From the NCBI RefSeq assembly GCF_011075055.1, contig NC_058146.1, positions 806,001-870,000 of the forward strand: a DNA stretch of 64,000 nucleotides, in the 5' to 3' direction. Below the pieces are notes generated by a model, which saw only the letters and a program-made list of their open reading frames with translations, was not told the DNA's origin and searched no databases. Shown one piece after another: positions 35,262 to 44,891 of this stretch. This DNA is from Mangifera indica. Taxonomy: Eukaryota; Streptophyta; Magnoliopsida; Sapindales; Anacardiaceae. Every line of letters begins with the position of its first letter. Positions within the stretch are counted from its first letter, which is position 1. Both the position numbers and the translations under genes were made by a program.

Positions 35262-36308
35262 TCAGTAAAATCCATGTCCAAATCCTGGATTATTAAAACC
35301 TGGATTATTATTGAACCCTGGATTATTATTGAATCCTGGATTATTATTGAATCCAGGATTGCTATTGAATCCTGGATTGTTATTGAATCCTGGATTGCTA
35401 TTGAATCCTGGATTGTTATTGAATGCAGGAAGCTGCATCATGTTGGGATTGAAGCCGGCAGCGGAGGGGATGGTGTTGTTCTTTGGCTGGAGATCATATG
35501 GAATATTATTGAAGGCTGGTGCAGCATTGGAGGAACTGGCTCCTCCGAGAAACTGAGGAGGCATAGAGTTCTGAAGCATGACCTTCTCTGCTTGCTTTGC
35601 CACTTTCTTCTTCAGGTCCTCCATCGCCGCCTTCAACTGCTGAAGCTGCGGCATACTTAGCTCATTCACCGGATTCGCCCACCAGCACTGCGCCTGAGTC
35701 GCCTTCCGTATCTGATTCAGCTCTTCACCACGCTTCTTCTCCGCCTCCAACTCGCTCATCACCTGAAATAGTCATGTTTAACATTTATTATATCATCAAG
35801 ACTCCTCCATGGCAAAATAATAATAATAATAATAACAATAAAAACTGTTTAGCACAGGTGTTAGGGTTTATGTCGGATTTTATTTTGCCCCTTTTTAACT
35901 GCACAACTCTACTCTGGAGCACAGTGATTGGATCAAGGGATTCCATTCTCGAATCTGGGTATATATATACATATATTTATATATATAAACCTGGGTGAGT
36001 TGCATGTTGAGCTCGCGAACGGTGGCGTTGCGGTGAGCCTCAATGAGTTGATGGGTGCCGGAGACCGGAGGGGTGGATTGGGTGAGATAACGGTCGATGA
36101 CCGTCTCAACACAAGGGTGGCCAAAAGAGAAGACCTTTTTGCCGGGGGAGAAGACCACCAGGGCGACTTCAGCACCGCAGAGAGTGCAAAGTTCGCTGGC
36201 CTTTTTGAAGAGGCCAGAGCGGCGTTTCGAGAAGGTCACCTGGAGATTGCTTTCATTATTCATTTTCACCATCTCCACCTTTTGGCGACCCTTGCTCGTT
36301 CTTGGCAT
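35262..36308 (-). CDS. Type I (M-alpha) MADS-box transcription factor, AGL62-like, with Asn-rich repeat tail
   Basis: Two exons, 36308-35991 and 35762-35262, encode 272 residues. I start at [15 protein letters not shown], although an in-frame ATG lies eight codons upstream. The MADS domain is very close to AGL62: [52 protein letters not shown] coiled-coil segment ([37 protein letters not shown]) follows. The tail holds eight NPGF units in a row and ends GHGFY. The intron falls after LTQ, exactly where the neighbour at 30.3-30.9 kb is uninterrupted (LIQ-VLDELE). Same orientation and same subclass mark a local tandem pair. Endosperm or gametophyte function is inferred from AGL62. Confidence 0.9.
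35281..35430 (-). repeat. 18-bp coding minisatellite (NPGF repeats)
   Basis: About eight head-to-tail copies of an 18-base unit (plus strand: TGGATTATTATTGAATCC with variants GTT and GCT). They encode N-(N/S)-N-P-G-F. Most changes between units are synonymous or N/S swaps, and the last unit is one codon short. Confidence 0.9.
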
Positions 36309-36411
36309 GGCTAAAAGATAAGAAGAAAGCAAAATGGAGATCTCAGAAAGAAAAACGTTTCAGAGATTTGGGAGATGAAAATGTGCATGAAAAAGAAGAA
36401 AATGTATGGGG

Positions 36412-36418
36412 TTTTATA
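36412..36418 (-). promoter_or_regulatory. TATA box of the second MADS gene
   Basis: CCTATAAAACCCC on the minus strand about 105 bases before the ATG, close to plant TATA consensus spacing. Confidence 0.6.
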
Positions 36419-36634
36419 GGCGGATTCTAGGTTTAGAATTTCATACTTTGAGCTGTATGTTGACGGTGGGAAATTCATTAGGGCATTGTTTCAATTAAAT
36501 TTGTTACTAGTTTTGGTGATTTTAGAATATTTTGCATTTTAATTTATATGGTATGAACTTGATGAATAATTAAAGATAAATGCAACTCGATTTTATCTGT
36601 TTAACAAATACAGATTAAAAGGAAAATTACATAG

Positions 36635-36732
36635 AAATTTTATCGCACACAGTTTTGAGGACTCAGGTCCTCAATCATATTATGACATCTAGGTGTCTTG
36701 TGTATTCAAAACTGTGTGCATATAATTTTAGG
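36635..36732. mobile_element. Small inverted-repeat element upstream of the second MADS gene
   Basis: The arms AAATTTTATCGCACACAGTTT and the complement of the right side (AAAATTATATGCACACAGTTT) match at most positions. The inside holds a shorter palindrome, AGGACTCAGGTCCT. It is non-coding and MITE-sized. Confidence 0.6.
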
Positions 36733-36751
36733 GTTTGCCAAAATGCTAGAG

Positions 36752-36826
36752 ATGATGTGTCATTATATAATTAAGTATTATTTTATTTTTAATTTAAATT
36801 CATTTAATCATATAATGACACATCAT
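36752..36826. repeat. 75-bp palindromic MITE core
   Basis: The left arm ATGATGTGTCATTATATAAT is mirrored by ATATAATGACACATCAT at the right end. The spacer is AT-only text shared with the MITE at 12222-12351 (TATAATTAAGTATTATTTT). It lies about 340 bases beyond the MADS TATA box. Confidence 0.65.
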
Positions 36827-36840
36827 TATTAATAGATTAT

Positions 36841-37332
36841 TCTATAAACACTCACCCAGTCTTAATTTCATTGACAAAAATATCAATTTTTTTTGGTTAA
36901 AAAATTTTTGATAAATACCTCTTAGATGTTGCTTGGTTGGAATCTAAATTACCAATTAAAGAATATTTATTTATGCTTTTTTGGTAAGGTGAGTGGACAG
37001 AGCCTAAAAACAAGATAAGGACTAGGATTAAGAGGTCCCACTAAAATCATGTTCGAGAATCTCCCGAAGCCCTGGAGAGACTTTAGCACAAAGAAAAATC
37101 ACGTTTGGGAATTTCCCAAAACATCGAAGAGGCTTTAACACAAAAAAACCTTAATAGAGAAAAGTTATTTTCGCAATCCAGTCCACTGCATGGCTTGCAT
37201 GCCAAATTAAATGTAAAATGCTTATGAGCTTGAAGAAAACATGTCTCCAATTTCGAGTAATAGGATTGATATATTTTATCTTTATTTTTTCTGATTATAC
37301 TTCTTCTAGATGGATGCATCATTATTAACTAT
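36841..37332. repeat. Direct tandem repeat, copy 1 (492 bp)
   Basis: It begins TCTATAAACACTCAC. It matches the following copy nearly base for base, including AATATCAATTTTTTTTGG, GATGTTGCTTGGTTGG, GGTGAGTGGACAGAGCC and GATGGATGCAT near its end. Differences are mainly point changes. No gene is recognised within it. Confidence 0.9.
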
Positions 37333-37812
37333 TCTATAAACACTCACTGGGTCTTAATTTCATTGACAAAAATATCAATTTTTTTTGGTTAAAAAATCTT
37401 TGATAAATACCTCTTAGATGTTGCTTGGTTGGAATCTAAATTACCAATTAAAGAATATTTATTTATGTTTTTTTGGTAAGGTGAGTGGACAGAGCCCCAA
37501 AACAAGATAAGGACTAGGATTAAGAGGTTTCACTAAAATCACGTTTGAGAATCTCCCGAAGCCTTGAAGAGACTTTAACACAAAAGAAAATCACGTTTGA
37601 GAATTTTCCGAAATGTCGAAGAGGCTTTAACCAAAAAACACCTTAATAAAGAAAAGTTATTTTCGCAATCCAGTCAACTGCATGGTTTGCATGCCAAATT
37701 AAATGTAAAATGCTTACGAGCTTGAAGAAAACATGTCTCCAATGCGAGTAATAGGATTGATATTATTTTATCATTATTTTTTCCGATTATACTTCTTCTA
37801 GATGGATGCATA
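37333..37812. repeat. Direct tandem repeat, copy 2
   Basis: A second copy of the 492-base unit starting TCTATAAACACTCAC and ending at GATGGATGCATAAG. By eye it is more than 90 percent like copy 1, implying a recent local duplication. It is GC-poorer at several C-to-T-type differences, consistent with cytosine decay. Confidence 0.9.
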
Positions 37813-40115
37813 AGTATTCGTTGACAAAAAAAAATATTCATCAATATCTAGCTTCAATATATATATAAAATTATATTTTATTAAAAGAAAGAAACCCTAA
37901 TTGTGCAACAGTTTTGTTCTATATTATTGACTCATAAGTTTCGTCACCTGTTAAATATTTAATCTTTTGAGATTTTCTGACATGATTAAATACATATCTA
38001 AGTATGTTTCCTACAAGAAGAATATAATTAGAATAATCCAAGAACATAGAAGAAACTAGATTTCTTCCTTGCCGGTAGTATTTTCATCATATGATAAATT
38101 AAAATGAACTTCAATGGGATCGTCATGATTATGTTTTTAAGATTAGTGACTGTTATACGGACTCTCCCATAAAATATCTATCCAAGAAGTATCATCTTGT
38201 TCGAACCACTCCAAGCAACCATAATCGGAGGATAGCTACAACAACAACGACCAAACATACTTTTTGTTTGCCAAACATGCATATATAGACACGAACATAC
38301 TTTTCATCCAATGGTGATGAGACTCTGTTACATAGTAAATCTTCTCAACATCTACAAGAGGATTCTCCTCTTTTCTCCTCCATGTCAACAAATGATAATT
38401 ATATATTTTTCTTCCCAATTGGGATAATATTGGTATTATAAATATTTCGTTTTAATTCAAGTAAAATATGAATAAATCATTATAATAATTTTTAAATTAG
38501 AAACTTTCAAATCTTATCCGAATGTAACATCTCCTCTTCATCCTATATATATAAATAACCAATACAAAGGGAAGGAAGAAACACAAATACTCATATGTGC
38601 GTACAAGTACAAACATGCATACAGATAAACAAGTAGATACAAGAATACTTTATTCATTTCCTTGGATATTCCTTATTGTAAACCAAACAAAAAACACACT
38701 CTGTGGGCATAGGCTTATTTACTATAGTGCCAATCCACATTGAAAACCTTTTGTCCTATTTTTACACGTATTCATCTTATGTTATAGTAGATATAAAGGT
38801 CTATTATTTGGATCCTCAAAGCCACTACCATAGTTTAACTTGCTCAAAACTCTAAATTACATATATCACACACATATTGATGATAGTAAGGAAGCACATT
38901 TAATGTTTGTAGTATCATATTAATTAATTATGTAGTATATAATTGATAATGCAATATTTTCCCCTTTGATTGGGTGAAAATAATCATTAACTTACAATTT
39001 CTACAAGAGATGGGGAGGAATGCTAGGGAATTTGAAGACTCATTAGGGTTAATTTACTATCAATAATCCTTCATGAACAAATAATGAGTAAAAACACAGA
39101 TATAAACGTTAATGTTTCATCATATAATTGAATGATTCTGAATAAGAAATAAAGTAATAATCAACTATATGTGATAATATATTAACATTTGTATTTGTGT
39201 TTTGTATTCACTGTCAGTGCTTATATTATCGCTCATATTCGACTATCATAAGGTTTGAGAAAGCCTTAGTCAGATGTTGAATTAGTGTGTCTTATAAAGA
39301 TATCACAATTGGTGTTATGAAAACTCATGAAAAACAATTCCTAAGAATAATGGCGATAAAAATTAAGAATATTGATTAAAATAACCATATCCTAACAGGT
39401 TTATAAAAAAATAACCAACAACTCTAAACCTTATACTAATCCAACCATCTTAGTTAAATACAATTTTGCCCTCATCTCTAACATTCCAGCAAAACCCTTA
39501 ACTAAACTCTCAACCCTATCAATCTATGATTCTCTTTTGCAATATCTCACACCTAAAACACGAAATCAGGAAAGAAAGATCATAAGATCCAGGTGTTAAG
39601 ATCAATCTAAACTTGAAATTAGATAATTTATTTCTAGAATGATTGTATACAATTACTGTATTGATTTATTATCAATGTACAAATTACTTTAATATATAAA
39701 GGTATTTAGGGTTTGTTTTAATATATTTTACGCTAACCCTCCTTAGTTGCAATATTTGTTATCCCCCTCCTTATCAATGATATAGGTTTATTTTTAAACA
39801 AATAATAGTTAATTAATGGAATGCAAATTCATCATAAATAGAGACGACAAGTTAAAATACTTCAAAAATAATTTTAAGCATGAACAAAAATTCTTCCTCA
39901 CTAACTAAAAATTATAGAATCTCTCCTCACAAATCTGTCGGGAGTTTAAATTGGCTACCACTATATAGGACATTAAATAAACATGCATGTGTGCCCAAGC
40001 AAGCCCGTTTAGACTACTAGACAATATTCCAGATTTATTTCATAGTCTTTGGTCAGCAGTTTAGCATCAATTATGAGGGTACCAAATCTTGGTGGATGGG
40101 CAGTACCTTGAAATA
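37813..40115. other. Gene-free AT-rich spacer
   Basis: No gene could be supported. A MITE-like AT block is present near 39100-39230. A segment at 39545-39680 (GTGTTAAGATCAATCT and neighbours) recurs in part at 43470-43570. The last stretch before 40115 is probably 3' UTR of TRAPPC1. Confidence 0.45.
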
Positions 40116-42202
40116 CTAGGCAATACTCCTTACATACCGATCAAGAGATGTATTAAACAGCTCACACCTGCAAAGTAATTGCAAGTGTATCCATCACGTA
40201 TCGATCTAGAAGTCATATGAATAAATAAACCGCATTCCATTTAGTAAAACATGTCTGAATAAGAAAATATTAAAATAAAATAAAAATGTGCTACCAACAA
40301 TGTCACAAGACATTAGGTGTCTGAGAAGCATCATGAGGTCAAAAATACAGAAATGTATAAACAAAATGACATTGTTAATACTTTTGAAAAATATTAAGCT
40401 AAAACCACAGTTCTCAACTTCTCACAAACTATCAGTGCTACTGCATCACATTCTCTGTTTGCCTGTGTTATTGTGTTGGAGGCTGTGGAGTGGGAGTGCA
40501 GTGCAGGAAATATAAACTTAAGAGCACTTTAGTCAGGCATGCTCAACCAGATTAATGATGACAACAACATCAAGTATAACAAGATTGAAATTTTACACAA
40601 AATAGAACACTACATATATATAACATATGATTCCTAATAAAAACTACATCCTGACTCTTTATGATTGCTTTAGTTCCCAACGTACTTGGCATGATCAACA
40701 AATATACATCCAAAAATGCATAGTCAGCAAGCGAGTTGATCAATGTTGATAAAAAGACACCTATCATTGATATCATTTTCAATGTCCATTAATAACAATT
40801 TAAGTCACCTGATCGGAGTTCCCGGCGTATACAGAGGATTCTTGACAACATATTCAACATATAAGTTGTAAATGTACTTTAGAGATTCACGTAGATCACC
40901 AGTCCTAGGATGAGTGATCAGTATAAGCTGCATCAAAGGGCATGTGCGATGATGATAAACATAAAATTTTAAGGGCTCAAAGATTAAAGAAATATGTGAC
41001 AAAAATTACATGACATGAATCATTAGCAACAGAGCGTTTATCAAAATGTCAAGAGGGTATCCTGATACCATCATGACAAACTGAGCAGTTTACATCAATT
41101 ATTCAAGCTAGGTGGGTATTTTTTTTGAACTCTTCCAATCTAACCTGAAACAGTAAAGTTAGAGATAAAAAGCACTGGCTATTCACCAAATTGTCTCGTT
41201 CTTTCTGGATTTCATCCAATTTAACTTAATTTCCCATCAATTAGCAGACTACGATGCAAATTCTAAATCATCTTTTTAATGTCAAGCCTACAACTTAAAG
41301 ATTTATCAGCCAAAATAATAATTCCAAAATAAGTAAGGAGAGATGTTCAAGATTAAGAAAATTATGGATCCCCCATTCTAGAAAACAATTAATTTATTTT
41401 ACGGAATTAAATAAGATACCAAAATTCCTTGTCTAATTTGCTTGAACTTCCATAAGAGAAAGCATCATTAATAAAGCTGAACTGAATCCATGTAACAGTT
41501 TGGTAAACCCAAATTTGGGCTGGGCTGTTTCTACGCCTTCATTGAATGTTTTCTTAAATGGTAAATCTTGATCAGTTCTAGTCCATTAGAAGCTTGTGAA
41601 GATCTGATTTTTATCTATCTAGGTTTAGATCCTAATTAAGTATGATTCCCATGAAAAAGTTAAATACAACTCAATGAATCCAGCTTGTTTGAACAGAAAG
41701 ACAGTAAAACATATTGCCAACTTTGATAGTTGTAGAATGCATAAATAGGAATCTCATGTAATAACTCATATCTCCCCTCCTTTGAACCTTGAAAATGGCC
41801 AGCACCACTAGAATTAGGGAACCGTGCCTCTAAAACAACTGCCTTTTAACAATTTCAAGCCCAACTCAAATATTAAAATTTCTTCAGACATCATCTCAAC
41901 CAATTTCAAGACCCAAATCCAACTTCAACTATAAATCACACTAGTAAATTCTGCATTATAACATCAGTGGAAGTTCTATTAAGCACATCCCTATGATTCA
42001 ATAACAAAAAGCATATATGTTACAACTAACCTTTATACCAGATGGACTTTCCATAAAACTAAGTTTGTATGTATTAGTACGAAAACTGTGAAATGAACAA
42101 CCTTGTCCAGGTAACTGAGGCACCCCCAGGTTTCCTTTCTCTGCACTGAAAATGATAATAATAATAAAGAAAAAAAATTATAGCAACATGAAATCATACA
42201 AG

Positions 42203-42250
<48 letters not shown>

Positions 42251-42739
42251 ACGGTTAAGCCAATAACTAGCCCTAAGTCTGAGCAATGTGTGCATAGAAG
42301 TAGAAGATAAAACCAATAAAGCAGCCATTTATCATCCTAATACATAAAAATATTTTCAGTCTGAAACTGAAAATTAAACATAGAACCAAGAGATCATAAA
42401 ATGGTAAATCAAGAGGCATCTAACATATTTATCACTTAATCAAAGAGAATCATTATGTGCACGTATAATGAGTATTAATGTAACAATGATGATGTGTCAC
42501 CCTATTATTCCTTACGTTGTGGGATCCATTTTGGCTGTCAATGATTTGAGAGAGAAAAGTAGACCGAACATCAGCTTATGATCTTGTTGCGGGTTGAGTG
42601 TGTGAAGAGGGCGATTCCATTCCCTGTAAAGCAAGCACACACCGCTCCTATTAAACAAGTACATCATGTGGGCATTGTTACCGGAGGTCGTTGGCACTGG
42701 CGGTGATGGACTGATCTCTGAGCTTCCGAAGAACTGCAT
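40116..42739 (-). CDS. TRAPPC1: TRAPP complex subunit 1 (TRAPPC1/Bet5)
   Basis: Four exons, 42739-42516, 42145-42031, 40927-40809 and 40167-40116, give 169 residues, the family length in plants. The protein begins MQFFGSSEISPSPPVP and contains HMMYLFNRSGVCLLYREWNR, QDHKLMFGLLFSLKSLTAKM, GQGCSFHSFRTNTYKLSFME, THPRTGDLRESLKYIYNLY and the C-terminus CELFNTSLDRYVRSIA. Bet5 is a longin-fold core subunit of the TRAPP tethering complexes in ER-Golgi and Golgi traffic. An in-frame ATG at 42784 would add 15 residues. Because a 5' UTR intron (donor at 42898, acceptor near 42787) may place that ATG first in the mRNA, the start is not settled. The homologous start favours 42739. The last intron splits the PIR codon (AG|G). 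Confidence 0.93.
42204..42248. repeat. (AT) microsatellite, about 22 units
   Basis: An uninterrupted AT dinucleotide run in intron 1 of TRAPPC1, about 60 bases downstream (in plus coordinates) of the exon 2 acceptor. It is likely to vary in length between individuals. Confidence 0.97.
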
Positions 42740-44603
42740 TTTTTTCCCTGTTGGACGATTTCCTTCAGAACTCCACTGAATCATTTCTCAAATGGTGAAT
42801 TTCATTGTAAATCGGATCACATACATACAGATTGAAGATTTTGAAATTTCGGAATAATTAGGAGTCTAATTTATATCACAACAGAGATGGATGCTTACCG
42901 AAACCGAAAGTTGAGTCTACTTTAAGTGGTGAGTAGGGTTTGAGATGACTCAGAATCTATCAACACAGGAGGCCTAGAGAGCGTGGGTGAAAGAGTGGCG
43001 ATTGAATTGAATGGTCTCAAACAAGGTTTTCAGAGTGGAAGGGCGGTCGGTCGAACCAATGTTAGAAGCGGTTTTGGAAAAAAATAAAAGTTAATTTTTT
43101 GTTCACGTCAGCAATCAGGTTTGACTGGTCAAATTTTTTGGGTTCAAATTGGGCTTGCCACGGTTCTTCATCGCACGACCCAACTGGGGAACTGGGTTTC
43201 AAAACCATGATCTCGAATTTAATTAAGAAACAGCAAAACCATCCTTTACCCATATCCGTTTTGACTTAGTTTTTATTCAGTTTTTATTCAACCCACAAAT
43301 CTAATTTTTATGGATTATGGGTCGTATGAAGTGATTTTCAATTAAGATAAAATAATATTAAATTATGTAATAATATATAATAATTAATTTATAAATTAAT
43401 ATTAATATATGGTTGGAAATATTTAAACAACTTTATTATTTCACACTTTTATTTAGAATATTACATCCGAAACACAAAATCAAGTAAAAAGGTTATTAAA
43501 TAAATGTGTTAAGATCAATCTTTATTCGAAATTCGGAAATTTTTTTAGCTAATTATCATGTATCGATATTAATTTATGGGAAAATGACTATTTTCTATCC
43601 AAATTTTAGCCCATTCTCAAACCCACACTCACAGAAGATAAAAAACTTCAACTCCCATTCATAATCAAACTTCTGTTAATTTTTTTTTTGTTAAAAAGAG
43701 AGATAGTTATTTTACTGTTTATATTAAAAAGTTATAAAATTTATTATTTCTGCCTCCCCAGGTTTTAGAAACTAACATTTTATCTTTATCCAAAGTTTTC
43801 AAATTTTGAAAAGTAACATTTTCATCCCCTAACCTAGGATTTTTATATTTTTTAAAATTCAGTCACCCTTCATAACTTTTAAAAATAATAGTTTTACCCT
43901 CATTTTTCAACTTCATCTTCCGACGTCGTCTCTGCCCTCATTCTTCTCTTGGTGTGACAGTGATGGTATAAATATAAATAATTTTTAAAATTATTTATAA
44001 AAATTAAAAAAAAAAATTTTTTGGGAGAAATCTTTTTTTTTTTGGGTTAAGTTTATCTAAATTAATAAAATTTAAAATTATATTTATACTAGTTAATATT
44101 CATTATTTATACATATAATTACTTATTATAAATATCTACTCAAAACACAATATAACCTATTATTATTACATAGAGTATGTACCCAAAATACAACATAAAA
44201 GCCACTTTGGTTTTTTTTTTTTTTAAATCTAACTTTATTTAATCACGCACCAAGTTAACTTGTACGCAAGCTAAAATTCCGATTGAATTATTGACCTATC
44301 AGACAAAAACTCCAATTTAAGTCTGTTTTTAATTAAGCTGATTATTAATTTAAATCAAATTAATTTGATTAGAGTCTAACTTTAATTAATAGTATTATTT
44401 ATTTTTTAATGATATTTTTTATCCTATGAACAATATTATTTATTTCGTTATTAATTTTTTAACTTTATATTAATTTGAATGAATTTAAACTCGAATTGTA
44501 TATTATAAATTCGAACCTTATTTGTGCCGGGGTTCAACTCAATCCACCCATTATTCATAGATGAGGGACTAATAAGATTTCATCCAAAATTAAACAGAAG
44601 ATC
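42740..44603. other. Divergent spacer between TRAPPC1 and the two-transmembrane protein gene
   Basis: 42785-43050 holds the TRAPPC1 leader, with a probable non-coding exon ending at 42899. 43577-43975 is a transposon fragment (listed separately). 44280-44560 is AT-rich repeat text like that at 19.0-19.3 kb. No gene. Confidence 0.45.
43577..43975. mobile_element. Truncated Mutator-like family member (E)
   Basis: The left end AAATGACTATTTTCTATCCAA matches the terminal repeat of elements A and B. Sub-terminal text AGAAACTAACATTTTATC, then CATCCCCTAACCTAGGATTTT, repeats the order seen at 29100-29180. It stops in the GC-rich interior without a right end. Confidence 0.6.
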
Positions 44604-44754
44604 CTCAACGGCTACATCATTCAAACTAAACCCCCGACATCCAACCGAGTACCTGATCCAACGGCTACAACTTTTTTACTAATAAATTATTTTATCCCAA
44701 CGGTCAAAATTTTCCACCATTTATATCTCCCCATTTCATAAACTAGCCGTTACA
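44604..44754 (+). promoter_or_regulatory. Cluster of four AACGG (MSA-type, MYB3R) elements
   Basis: AACGG cores lie at 44607-44611, 44660-44664 and 44699-44703, with an inverted one (CCGTT) at 44747-44751. Two fit the published mitosis-specific activator consensus YCYAACGGYYA exactly: TCCAACGGCTA (44657-44667) and CCCAACGGTCA (44696-44706). The other two differ at one position. They lie 140-290 bases before the ATG at 44892. MSA elements are bound by three-repeat MYB factors and drive G2/M expression. Activity here is inferred. Confidence 0.75.
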
Positions 44755-44891
44755 TCATCACCAGAGTCCTTAACATTCAAAGCCAATCCATTTATGCTCA
44801 GAAGCGTTCATTTTCCTTCCATATTTTACAGACGTCGCCATTTTCTTTCCAAATTTTAGAAACGCTGCCAGCCCATAAATCAAGTTTAACG

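Noticed and set aside
35274..35660. Antisense frames and a CRISPR-like regular repeat
   Set aside because: The regular 18-bp periodicity is the NPGF coding minisatellite of the MADS gene. There are no unique spacers, and the genome is eukaryotic.
36309..36332. Upstream in-frame start for the second MADS protein
   Set aside because: The eight extra residues (MLSSYLLA) are not like the family. The start at MPRTSKGRQ fits M-alpha proteins.
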